This document shows, piece after piece, positions 1 through 12,011 of a stretch of 64,000 nucleotides of DNA. The notes under the pieces are model-generated. The model saw only the letters and a list, made by a program, of their open reading frames with translations, did not search any database and was not told where the DNA came from. Position 1 is the first letter of the stretch. Each line of letters starts with the position of its first letter. The stretch spans positions 1,058,106-1,122,105 of the forward strand of contig JADJYX010000001.1 of NCBI GenBank assembly GCA_016719535.1, in the 5' to 3' direction. Made by a program: the position numbers and the translations under genes. Source of the stretch: Rubrivivax sp. (lineage in GTDB: Bacteria > Pseudomonadota > Gammaproteobacteria > Burkholderiales > Burkholderiaceae_C).

Positions 1-3043
<3,043 letters not shown>

Positions 3044-3072
3044 GACCACTGGATCGACGACAAGGGATCACC

Positions 3073-4563
<1,491 letters not shown>

Positions 4564-4602
4564 ACGCGGACAGCGGCCGACACATCCCGCCACACAACTT
4601 TG

Positions 4603-4629
4603 CGCCGCCGGTAACCCCAACCGGCGGCG
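4603..4629 (+). terminator. Hairpin terminator after gltBD
   Basis: A perfect 10-bp inverted repeat (CGCCGCCGGT, 7-base loop, ACCGGCGGCG) lies 40 bp after the gltD stop and is followed by TCTTC. It has the strong GC stem of an intrinsic terminator but a weak T tract. It separates gltBD from the mla operon, whose first ATG is only 15 bp further on, so some read-through is possible. Confidence 0.6.
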
Positions 4630-4643
4630 TCTTCAATTGGGGC

Positions 4644-5513
4644 ATGCGAGAATCTTTTGCATTCCCTCTCCCTGCCGGGCTCCAGGCCCACCACGCCGGC
4701 TTGAAGTCCGACACCTTCATCGAGATCGACCACGTCACGTTCGGCTACGACGAACGGCGCGTCATCCTGAAAGACCTTTCCCTGCGCTTCCTGCGCGGCA
4801 AGGTCACGTCGGTGCTGGGCGGGTCGGGCTGCGGCAAGACGACGCTGCTGCGGCTGATCGGCGGCGTGCACCGCGTCGACAAGGGCCGCGTGGTCTTCGA
4901 TGGCGAGGTCATCGACGTGCACGACCGCGACCAGCTCTACCGGCTGCGGCGGCGGCTGGGCATGCTGTTCCAGTTCGGCGCGCTCTTCACCGATCTCACG
5001 GTCTTCGACAACGTCGCCTTTCCGCTGCGCGAGATGAGCGACCTGTCGGAACCGATGATCCGCGACATCGTGCTCATGAAGCTCAATGCGGTGGGCCTGC
5101 GCGGCGCGGCGTCGCTGAAGATCAGCGAAGTCTCGGGCGGCATGGCGCGGCGCGTCGCGCTGGCGCGTGCGATCGCGCTCGACCCCGAACTCATCATGTA
5201 CGACGAGCCCTTCGCCGGCCTCGACCTCATCAGCATGGGCGTGGCCGCCAAGCTGATCCGCACGCTCAACGACGTCACCGGGGCCACCTCGCTCGTGATC
5301 TCGCACGACGTGCCCGAGTGCATGGCGATCAGCGACTGGGTGGTGCTGCTGGCCACCGGCGGCCGCCTGGTCGCGCAGGGCACGCCGGCCGAGCTGATGG
5401 CGTCCACCGACCCCGAGGTGCGCCAGTTCGTGCGCGGCGAGCCCGACGGCCCCGTCAAGTTCCACTACCCGGCGCCGGCGATTGCCGACGACTTCGGCGT
5501 CGGGGCGCGGTGA
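4644..5513 (+). CDS. mlaF: MlaF: ATPase of the phospholipid-trafficking ABC complex
   Basis: 289 residues. This is the ATPase of the inner-membrane MlaFEDB complex, which moves phospholipids between the outer and inner membranes to keep outer-membrane lipid asymmetry. Walker A is GGSGCGKTT, the signature is SGGMARRVALARA, and Walker B is LIMYDEPFAGLD, all typical of the Mla/Ttg2A family. The start at 4644 leaves about 25 extra residues before the usual family start; no better in-frame start is obvious. Its stop overlaps the mlaE start (TGATG), so translation is coupled. Confidence 0.95.
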   Translation: MRESFAFPLPAGLQAHHAGLKSDTFIEIDHVTFGYDERRVILKDLSLRFLRGKVTSVLGGSGCGKTTLLRLIGGVHRVDKGRVVFDGEVIDVHDRDQLYRLRRRLGMLFQFGALFTDLTVFDNVAFPLREMSDLSEPMIRDIVLMKLNAVGLRGAASLKISEVSGGMARRVALARAIALDPELIMYDEPFAGLDLISMGVAAKLIRTLNDVTGATSLVISHDVPECMAISDWVVLLATGGRLVAQGTPAELMASTDPEVRQFVRGEPDGPVKFHYPAPAIADDFGVGAR

Positions 5514-6295
5514 TGAATGTATTCGCTGCGCTGGGGGCGCGTGCGCTGGCCGTCTTTCGCGGCTGGGGCCATGCGGCGCTGTTCTTCGTCGACCTGCTGC
5601 GCGCGCTGCTGCCGGCGCTGCGGCGCTTCGGCCTGGTGGTGACGCAGATCCACGCCATCGGCAACCGCTCGCTCGTCATCATCCTGGCCTCGGGCCTGGC
5701 GGTGGGCTTCGTGCTGGCGCTGCAGCTCTACAACACGCTGATCACCTTCGGCGCCGCCGAATCACTGGGCCTGGTGGTCAACCTGTCGCTGGTGCGCGAA
5801 CTGGGGCCCGTGGTCACCGCGCTGCTGTTTGCCGGCCGCGCCGGCACCTCGCTGACGGCCGAGATCGGTCTCATGAAGGCCGGCGAGCAGATCGCCGCGC
5901 TCGAGCTGATGGCCATCGACCCGCGCCAGCGCGTGCTGGCGCCGCGCTTCATCGCCGGCATCATCTCGATGCCCCTGCTGGCCATCCTGTTTTCGGCCAT
6001 CGGCATCCTCGGCGCCTGGGTGGTGGCGGTGGGGCTGATCGGCATCGATGCCGGCAACTTCTGGGCCATCCAGCAAAACGGCGTCGACGTCTGGCGCGAC
6101 GTCGGCAACGGCGTCATCAAGAGTGCGGTCTTCGGCGTCATCTGCACCGCGGTGGCGCTGTACCAGGGCTACGAGACCGAAGCCACGCCCGAAGGCGTGG
6201 CCTACGCCACCACGCGCACGGTGGTGATCTCGTCGCTGGGCGTGCTGGGCATGGACTTCATCCTCACCGCGCTGATGTTCTCCACCGGGCGCTGA
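5513..6295 (+). CDS. mlaE: MlaE: permease of the phospholipid-trafficking ABC complex
   Basis: 260 residues, hydrophobic, family MlaE/DUF140, the membrane core of the complex. Recognisable segments are VVTQIHAIGNRSLVII near the N-terminus, VNLSLVRELGPVVTALLFAG with the conserved REL-GPV stretch, AGRAGTSLTAEIGLMKAGEQ, and the C-terminal GYETEATPEGVAYATTRTVV. The start ATG overlaps the mlaF stop by one base. Length and order are normal for betaproteobacteria. Confidence 0.95.
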   Translation: MNVFAALGARALAVFRGWGHAALFFVDLLRALLPALRRFGLVVTQIHAIGNRSLVIILASGLAVGFVLALQLYNTLITFGAAESLGLVVNLSLVRELGPVVTALLFAGRAGTSLTAEIGLMKAGEQIAALELMAIDPRQRVLAPRFIAGIISMPLLAILFSAIGILGAWVVAVGLIGIDAGNFWAIQQNGVDVWRDVGNGVIKSAVFGVICTAVALYQGYETEATPEGVAYATTRTVVISSLGVLGMDFILTALMFSTGR

Positions 6296-6313
6296 CAGCA
6301 AGGGAAGCAGAAG

Positions 6314-6796
6314 ATGGCCAAACGCAACATCGAGATCCTGGTCGGGCTGTTCGTGGTGCTGGGGCTGCTGGCGCTGGTCTTCGTGGCGCTGAAGGCGGCC
6401 AACCTGACGAGCTTCAGCAACGGCCAGACCTATGTGCTGACGGCGCGCTTCGACAACATCGGCGGCCTGAAGGCGCGTGCGCCGGTGCGCAGCGCCGGCG
6501 TGGTGGTGGGCCGCGTGACCTCGATCTCGCTCGACCCCAAGACCTACCAGGGCGTGGTCACGCTGGCGGTGGACCAGCGCTTCCAGTTCCCGAAGGACTC
6601 GGCGGCCAAGATCCTCACTGCCGGCCTGCTGGGCGACCAGTACATCGGCATCGAACCCGGCGGCGACGACGCCAACCTGGCCCCCGACGGCGTCATCGCG
6701 CAGACGCAGTCGGCGGTGGTGCTGGAAAACCTGATCGGCCAGTTTCTCACCGGCAAGGCGGCCGATGCCGGCACCGCCGCGGAGGCCCCCAAATGA
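6314..6796 (+). CDS. mlaD: MlaD: MCE-domain substrate-binding subunit
   Basis: 160 residues. A single N-terminal membrane anchor (about residues 8-28, LVGLFVVLGLLALVFVAL) is followed by one MCE domain (FDNIGGLKARAPVRSAGV, then VGRVTSI). This is the periplasmic hexameric ring that holds phospholipid above MlaE. A GGGAAG-like ribosome site precedes ATG 6314. The stop overlaps the mlaA start (ATGA), showing tight coupling. Confidence 0.95.
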   Translation: MAKRNIEILVGLFVVLGLLALVFVALKAANLTSFSNGQTYVLTARFDNIGGLKARAPVRSAGVVVGRVTSISLDPKTYQGVVTLAVDQRFQFPKDSAAKILTAGLLGDQYIGIEPGGDDANLAPDGVIAQTQSAVVLENLIGQFLTGKAADAGTAAEAPK

Positions 6797-7566
6797 GCCC
6801 GCGCCGCCTGCCGTGGCGCGTGCTGCTGGCCGCGGCCGCGCTGGCCTTCGCGTCGGGTTGCGCCACGGTGGCGCCTGGTTCGGCGCCGGCAACGGCCCAA
6901 GCTGCCAACCCGGCCGACCCCTGGGAAAACTGGAACCGCAAGGTCTTCGCCTTCAACGAGGCCATCGACGAGGCGGTGCTCAAGCCGGTGGCGCAGGCTT
7001 ATCGCGACGTCGTGCCGCAGATGGTGCGCACCGGTGTCGGCAATTTTTTCGGCAACATCGGCGACGTATGGTCGGCTGCCAACCACTTCCTGCAGGGCAA
7101 GGTGGGCAGCGGCTTCGAGATGGGCATGCGCGTGCTGACCAATACGCTGTTCGGCCTCGGCGGCGTGCTCGACCCCGCCACCGAGATGCGGCTGCCGCGG
7201 CGCAGCGAGGACTTCGGCCAGACGCTGGGCGTGTGGGGCCTGCCCGCGGGGCCCTACATCGTGCTGCCCTTGCTGGGACCGTCGTCGGTGCGCGACACCG
7301 CCGGCCTGCCACTGGACCGCTACGCGACCATGTCGAGCCATGTGGTCGATGCCGAGGCCTGGTCGATGTCGGTGCTGCAGATCGTCAACGTGCGCGCCGA
7401 ACTGCTGGCCACCACGCAGTTGCTGAGCGATGTCTCGCTCGACAAATACAGCTTCCTGCGCGATGGCTATCTGTCGCGCCGGCGCGACCAGGTCTACGAC
7501 GGCGCGCCGCCGCTGGAGAAGTTCGAGGACGAGTTTGCCGACGAGCCCCCCAAGAAGGGGAACTGA
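6793..7566 (+). CDS. mlaA: MlaA (VacJ) outer-membrane lipoprotein
   Basis: 257 residues. A lipoprotein signal with the lipobox Ala-Ser-Gly-Cys (AFASGC, about residue 22) is followed by the VacJ/MlaA domain beginning DPWENWNRKVFAFNEAID. MlaA forms the outer-membrane donut that removes misplaced phospholipids from the outer leaflet and passes them to MlaC. The acidic tail (EKFEDEFADEPPKKGN) is typical of the family in this group. Start overlaps the mlaD stop. Confidence 0.95.
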   Translation: MSPRRLPWRVLLAAAALAFASGCATVAPGSAPATAQAANPADPWENWNRKVFAFNEAIDEAVLKPVAQAYRDVVPQMVRTGVGNFFGNIGDVWSAANHFLQGKVGSGFEMGMRVLTNTLFGLGGVLDPATEMRLPRRSEDFGQTLGVWGLPAGPYIVLPLLGPSSVRDTAGLPLDRYATMSSHVVDAEAWSMSVLQIVNVRAELLATTQLLSDVSLDKYSFLRDGYLSRRRDQVYDGAPPLEKFEDEFADEPPKKGN

Positions 7567-7652
7567 TGGGTCGGCCCGGCGGTGAACCGCGGGGCCGGTC
7601 GCTGCGTTGAAGGTGCACGGCCGCCACCGGCGGGCCGGACGAAAGGAAGACG

Positions 7653-8264
7653 ATGCTGAAAAAACTGCTCGCTGCTGCCTGCCTGGGCCTGATGCTGTCG
7701 GTGCCCGTGCTGGCGCAGGCCGGGCCGGATGCGCTGGTGAAGCGGATCTCCTCCGAGGTCATCGACACCGCGAAGACCGATCCGGCGATCCAGGCCGGCA
7801 ACATCGACAAGGTCATCGCCCTCGTCGACGCCAAGGTGATGCCCAGCGTCAACTTCGAGGTCATGACGCGCTCGGCCGTCGGCCCGCAGTGGCGCCAGGC
7901 CTCGGCCGATCAGCGCGGCAAGCTGCAGGCCGAGTTCAAGACGCTGCTGGTGCGCGTCTATTCCGGCGCGCTCACGCAGATCAAGGACCAGACGGTCGAG
8001 ATCACCAAGACGCAGCCGGTGCCGCAGAGCACGCAGGTGGTGGTGCAGAGCGAGGTGCGCGGCAAGGGCGAGCCGATCAAGCTCGACTACCGCCTCGACC
8101 AGTACGACGGCGCCTGGAAGATCATCGACGTCAATGTCGGCGGCATCTGGCTGGTGACCAGCTACCGTTCGCAATTCGCGACGGAACTGGGCAAGGGCGG
8201 CATCGACGGCCTGATCGGCGCGCTCGTCGAGCGCAACAAGGCCGCCGCGTCGGGCAAGAGCTGA
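7653..8264 (+). CDS. mlaC: MlaC: periplasmic phospholipid-binding protein
   Basis: 203 residues, family MlaC/Ttg2D. A cleavable signal peptide (MLKKLLAAACLGLMLSVPVL, cut near AQA) is followed by the soluble phospholipid shuttle domain; YRLDQYDGAWKIIDVNVGGI and LVTSYRSQFA are the conserved C-terminal strands. A good GAAAGGAAG ribosome site precedes ATG 7653. The 86-bp gap to mlaA is the largest in the operon, and no regulatory structure is seen in it. Confidence 0.95.
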   Translation: MLKKLLAAACLGLMLSVPVLAQAGPDALVKRISSEVIDTAKTDPAIQAGNIDKVIALVDAKVMPSVNFEVMTRSAVGPQWRQASADQRGKLQAEFKTLLVRVYSGALTQIKDQTVEITKTQPVPQSTQVVVQSEVRGKGEPIKLDYRLDQYDGAWKIIDVNVGGIWLVTSYRSQFATELGKGGIDGLIGALVERNKAAASGKS

Positions 8265-8272
8265 GTGTCGGC

Positions 8273-8572
8273 ATGAACGTGCTCGCGCTGCCGGCGGTGG
8301 CTTCGATCGTGCAGGCGCAGGCGCTGGAGCTCGAGGTCGACGCTGCCGTCGCGGCAGCCGACGCCGACGGGCTGCAGGTCGACGCCTCGGCGCTGACCGA
8401 GTTCGACACCTCGGCGATCGCGCTGCTGCTGCACGCGCAGCGTGCCGCGCGCGCACGCGGGCTGCTGCTGCAGCTCATCGGCGCCCCGCCCAAGCTGCAT
8501 GACCTGGCACGGCTCTATGGCGTGGAGGAACTGCTGCCGCCGGGGCCGCCGCTGCCCGCGGCCGCCACATAG
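8273..8572 (+). CDS. mlaB: MlaB: STAS-domain regulator of the Mla transporter
   Basis: 99 residues, a small STAS domain. The pattern GLQVDASALTEFDTSAIALLLHAQRAARARG carries the central Asp-Thr-Ser of the anti-sigma-factor-antagonist fold. In the Mla complex this subunit binds MlaF and is needed for ATPase assembly. It begins 8 bp after mlaC and is the last mla gene. Its 3' end overlaps the 3' end of the convergent hexR-like gene by 58 bp. Confidence 0.88.
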   Translation: MNVLALPAVASIVQAQALELEVDAAVAAADADGLQVDASALTEFDTSAIALLLHAQRAARARGLLLQLIGAPPKLHDLARLYGVEELLPPGPPLPAAAT

Positions 8573-9423
8573 CGGCGCAGCCGCAGGTTCTTCTTCATCT
8601 CGGCAAGCATCGGCTGCAGCGCCGTGCTGCCCAGTCGCAACGCCACGCCGGTGGTCAGGATGTCGATGATGACCAGGTGCAGCAGGCGCGACACCATCGG
8701 GCTGTAGCGGTCGGCGTCCTCGGGGTGGTCGGCGGCCAGCAGCACCTGCTGCGGCCCCTGCACCGCCAGCGCCAGCGCCGAGCCGCTGGCGGTGACGGCG
8801 ATCACCGTCGCGCCCTTGCGGCGCGCGATGTCGGCCACGTCCATCAGGTCCTTGCTGCGCCCGCTGCTGGAGATGATCACCGCGCAGTCGCCGGGCTCGA
8901 GCAGGGTCGCGCTCATCACCTGCACGTGGCCGTCGCTGACGGCCGCCGAGCGCACGCCGAGGCGGAAGAATCTGTGCTGCGCATCCTGCGCCACGATGCC
9001 CGAATTGCCGACGCCGTAGAACTCGATGCGCCGCCCGTCGCGCCCGGCCCGGGCCAGCGCGGTGATCGCGCGCTCGATCGCCTGCCCGGCGGCGGCGTTG
9101 CGGTAGCGCAGCAGCGCGGCCACCGCGTTGTCGACCACCTTGACCGCGATGTCGCCGGCCTTGTCGTCCTCGTCGACCGCACGGTGCACGAAGGGCACGC
9201 CTTGGTTGACGCTGCCGGCCAGCTTGAGCTTGAAATCGGCCAGCCCGTCGTAGCCGATGCTGCGGCAGAAGCGCACCACGGTCGGCTTGCTGACCTGCGC
9301 CCGTTCGGCCAGTTTACCCACCGGCAGCGTGGCGAAGCTGCGCGGGTCGGCCAGCAGCAGCCGTGCCACGCGCTGTTCGGCCGGGGGCAGCGCGGGGATG
9401 CAGGCGCGGATGCGGTCGAGCAT
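8515..9423 (-). CDS. hexR: RpiR/HexR-family transcriptional regulator
   Basis: 302 residues. An N-terminal winged helix of the RpiR family (about 1-77, with QVSKPTVVRFCRSIGYDGLADFK) is followed by a SIS sugar-phosphate-binding domain (FYGVGNSGIVAQDAQHRFF, ISSSGRSKDLMDVADIAR). HexR proteins sense 2-keto-3-deoxy-6-phosphogluconate and control zwf and Entner-Doudoroff genes. The ATG at 9423 is chosen over an upstream ATG at 9462 because family members begin just before the LDRIR-like helix. It ends the leftward group with zwf and a beta-helix protein, and a candidate operator sits before zwf. Confidence 0.85.
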   Translation of the reverse strand: MLDRIRACIPALPPAEQRVARLLLADPRSFATLPVGKLAERAQVSKPTVVRFCRSIGYDGLADFKLKLAGSVNQGVPFVHRAVDEDDKAGDIAVKVVDNAVAALLRYRNAAAGQAIERAITALARAGRDGRRIEFYGVGNSGIVAQDAQHRFFRLGVRSAAVSDGHVQVMSATLLEPGDCAVIISSSGRSKDLMDVADIARRKGATVIAVTASGSALALAVQGPQQVLLAADHPEDADRYSPMVSRLLHLVIIDILTTGVALRLGSTALQPMLAEMKKNLRLRRYVAAAGSGGPGGSSSSTP

Positions 9424-9446
9424 GGGGCCATGGTCCTGGATTCGGT

Positions 9447-10442
9447 TCAGGCTGCGCCGCATGGCGGCGGTGCCAGCGCCCTTGCCCGCTCGGTCGGCGG
9501 CAGCAGCACGTTGCCGTCCTCGGGGCGGCCCCAGCTGCCGTCGACCGCAGGGCCGACGAACAGGTTGTGTTCGATGCGCAGCGTGGTGTCGGCGGGCAGG
9601 CGCTCGGGCCAGTGCCGCACGAAGGCGGCGGGCGCTTCGGCGTCGCTCAGCAGGTGGTTGTGCGTCATCACCAGGTGGCTGGCGGCATGCGGCCGGCCTT
9701 CGGCACCGAAGGCCACGAGCGTGGCGTTCTGGGGCCGCGGCCCCTGCGCCACCACGTTGCCCTGCACCCAGGCCTGGCCGCCGTTGGGCAGGTCGATCTG
9801 ATACGAGGCCTCGCCCTCGTCGCCGTCGGTCAGCCGGTTGCACAGGATGTGGCTGACCGCCGCGCGCGACTTCACCAGGTGCCCGCGCCAGCCGCCCGAG
9901 AAGCGACTGCCCGTCAGGCGCAGGCTGCCGATGCGGCCCACGTACAGCAGGTGGTGCAGCAGGCCTTCGTGCCGCGGCGCCTGGCCGAAGTCGCAGTCGT
10001 CGATCGTCAGTTCGGCATCGGCGACATCGGCCGACAGCAGACCCATCTCGTTGTCGAAGAAGCGGCAGCGCTGCAGCGTCAAGGCCCCGCGCTCGAAGCG
10101 GATGCCGGCGCCATTGCCGTGCGGCACGCGGGCGCCGCGGAATTCGATGCCTTCGAGCCGGACACGGCCGCCGCGCACGACGACCAGCGCCTTGCCTTCG
10201 GCATGCAGGCCGTCGGCGTGCAGCACCGCGGTGCCCGCGGCGGCGCGCAGCGTCAGGCGGTCCTGCGTGATCACGGCCGTCTGGCCCTGGTGGTCCCCGC
10301 CTTCGAGTTCGACCACGTCGCCATCGCGCGCCGCGGCCACGGCATCCTGCAGCCGGTCGCCCCGGTTCACGCGCAGCGTGCGGCCCTGCGCGGCCGGCGC
10401 CAGGCCCGCCAGCAGGACGGCCAGACCCTCGCGTCGCTTCAC
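9447..10442 (-). CDS. Exported right-handed parallel beta-helix protein (paralogue 1)
   Basis: 331 residues. A short export signal (KRREGLAVLLAGLAPAAQG) is followed by an N-terminal strand common to Pel/PL-type helices (LRVNRGDRLQDAVAAARDGDVVELEGG) and beta-helix coils such as LEGIEFRGARVPHGNGAGI and LTLQRCRFFDNEMGLL. No classical polysaccharide-lyase catalytic set can be assigned, so a substrate cannot be named. It lies 6 bp after zwf and 23 bp before hexR, an odd companion for central carbon genes. Paralogue 2 (12012-13187) has the same coil order. Confidence 0.75.
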   Translation of the reverse strand: MKRREGLAVLLAGLAPAAQGRTLRVNRGDRLQDAVAAARDGDVVELEGGDHQGQTAVITQDRLTLRAAAGTAVLHADGLHAEGKALVVVRGGRVRLEGIEFRGARVPHGNGAGIRFERGALTLQRCRFFDNEMGLLSADVADAELTIDDCDFGQAPRHEGLLHHLLYVGRIGSLRLTGSRFSGGWRGHLVKSRAAVSHILCNRLTDGDEGEASYQIDLPNGGQAWVQGNVVAQGPRPQNATLVAFGAEGRPHAASHLVMTHNHLLSDAEAPAAFVRHWPERLPADTTLRIEHNLFVGPAVDGSWGRPEDGNVLLPPTERARALAPPPCGAA

Positions 10443-10448
10443 GTCGCG

Positions 10449-11894
10449 CTATGCCTCTTCGGCCCAGGCGCAGCCATCGCGCGCGACGAGTGCACTGGCG
10501 GCAGCCGGGCCCCAGCTGCCGGCGGCATAGGGGCGCGGGCCGGCGGGGTCGACGGACCAGGCCTCGAGGATGGGCATCACCCAGGCCCAGGCCCGCTCCT
10601 GCTCGTCGCTGCGCACGAACAGGTTCAGGCGGCCGGCCAGCGCGTCGAGCAGCAGCCGCTCGTAGGCGCCCACGCGCTGGCTCGGGAAGGCCTTGTCGAA
10701 ATCGAGGTCCAGCGACACCGGCGTCAGCCGTTCGTCGTTGCTGCCGCCCTTGGCCGCCAGCAGGTGCAACTCCAGCCCGTCCTCGGGCTGCAGCTTGATC
10801 ACCAGCTTGTTGGCGCAGTGCGTGCCCGGGAAGATCGGGTGCGGCACGTCGCGGAAGTTGACGACGATCTGCGCGTCGCGCGCCGCCAGCCGCTTGCCGG
10901 TGCGCAGGTAGAAGGGCACGCCGGCCCAGCGCCAGTTCTGCACCTCGGTGCGCAGCGCGACGAAGGTCTCGCAGCGGCTGTCGGGCGGCACCTTCACCTC
11001 GTCGAGGTAGCCCGGCACCGCCTGGCCGTTCAGCGCGCCGGCGCGGTACTGGCCGCGCACCACGTCGCGCGCCACGGTCTCGGGCGTGAAGGCTTTCAGC
11101 GACTTCAGCACCTTGAGCTTCTCGTCGCGGATGGCGTCGGCATCGCTGCTGGACGGCGGCTCCATCGCGATCATCGTCAGCAGCTGCAGCGCATGGTTCT
11201 GGATCATGTCGCGCAGCGCACCGGTCCTGTCGTAGGTGTCGCCGCGCGTGCCCACGCCCAGACCCTCGGCCAGCGTGATCTGGATGTTGGCGATGCTCTC
11301 GCGCCGCCACAGCGGCTCGAACAAGGCATTGCCGAAGCGCAGCGCCATCAGGTTCTGCACCGCCGACTTGCCCAGGTAATGGTCGATGCGCAAGGCCTGT
11401 GACTCGGCAAAGGCGGCGCGCACGATGCGGTTGATCTCGCGCGCGCTCGCCAGGTCGTGGCCCAGCGGCTTCTCCAGCACCACGCGCACATTCGAACCGT
11501 TGAGCCCGGCGCGGCCGAGCTGCTCGCAGATCACCGGGAAGAGGTGCGGGCTGGTGGCCAGGAACAGCACCACCGTAGCGGCCTGGCGCTCGTCGGTCCA
11601 GCGCTTCAGGCCCGCATAGTGCTCGGGCTGCGACAGGTCCATGCGGCGGTAGTGCAGCAGCTCGGCAAAGCGCGCATATTCGTCGTCGGTGGGCTGCTTG
11701 GCTTCTTCGACGCCGGCAAAACGGGCGCGGATATAGGCGCGGTATTCGTCGTCGCTGCGCTCGTCGCGCGCCACCGCCAGGATGCGGCCGCCCGGGGGCA
11801 GCTTGCCGTGGCGAAAGGCCTGGAACAGCGCCGGCATCAGCTTGCGCCAGGTGAGGTCGCCGGTGCCGCCGAAGAAGACGAGGTCGAAGGACAT
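10449..11894 (-). CDS. zwf: Glucose-6-phosphate 1-dehydrogenase
   Basis: 481 residues, full length. It oxidises glucose 6-phosphate to 6-phosphogluconolactone, the entry to the pentose-phosphate and Entner-Doudoroff routes. The nucleotide site is GGTGDLTWRK (9-18), the substrate loop EKPLG is at 141-145, and the active-site RIDHYLGK is at 169-176. Start ATG is at 11894. It heads a leftward three-gene group (zwf, beta-helix protein, hexR), with a HexR-like operator 34-48 bp upstream. Confidence 0.97.
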   Translation of the reverse strand: MSFDLVFFGGTGDLTWRKLMPALFQAFRHGKLPPGGRILAVARDERSDDEYRAYIRARFAGVEEAKQPTDDEYARFAELLHYRRMDLSQPEHYAGLKRWTDERQAATVVLFLATSPHLFPVICEQLGRAGLNGSNVRVVLEKPLGHDLASAREINRIVRAAFAESQALRIDHYLGKSAVQNLMALRFGNALFEPLWRRESIANIQITLAEGLGVGTRGDTYDRTGALRDMIQNHALQLLTMIAMEPPSSSDADAIRDEKLKVLKSLKAFTPETVARDVVRGQYRAGALNGQAVPGYLDEVKVPPDSRCETFVALRTEVQNWRWAGVPFYLRTGKRLAARDAQIVVNFRDVPHPIFPGTHCANKLVIKLQPEDGLELHLLAAKGGSNDERLTPVSLDLDFDKAFPSQRVGAYERLLLDALAGRLNLFVRSDEQERAWAWVMPILEAWSVDPAGPRPYAAGSWGPAAASALVARDGCAWAEEA

Positions 11895-11927
11895 GCCGCT
11901 CGATCAGCCGCCGCCTGTGCTTCGGCC

Positions 11928-11942
11928 TGTAATTTTGTTACC
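11928..11942 (-). promoter_or_regulatory. Candidate HexR operator upstream of zwf
   Basis: The sequence TGTAATTTTGTTACC is a near-palindrome (TGTAA...TTACC) in the AT-poor gap before zwf and closely resembles the HexR box described in gammaproteobacteria (TGTARTWWWAWTACA type). Its place 34-48 bp ahead of the zwf start, with hexR at the end of the same group, fits autoregulation by a sugar-acid-phosphate-responsive repressor. This is inference from motif similarity and context. Confidence 0.55.
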
Positions 11943-12011
11943 GCGACGATGATGCAGAAGTTTCTTCGGCCGGTCAACGCGGCCGCCGCGCCGCGCCGCG
12001 CCGGGCCGCCG

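Noticed and set aside
8515..11310. One very long leftward frame running through hexR, the beta-helix gene and zwf
   Set aside because: Only its hexR end is protein-like; the rest is an out-of-frame reading of two genes with better frames.
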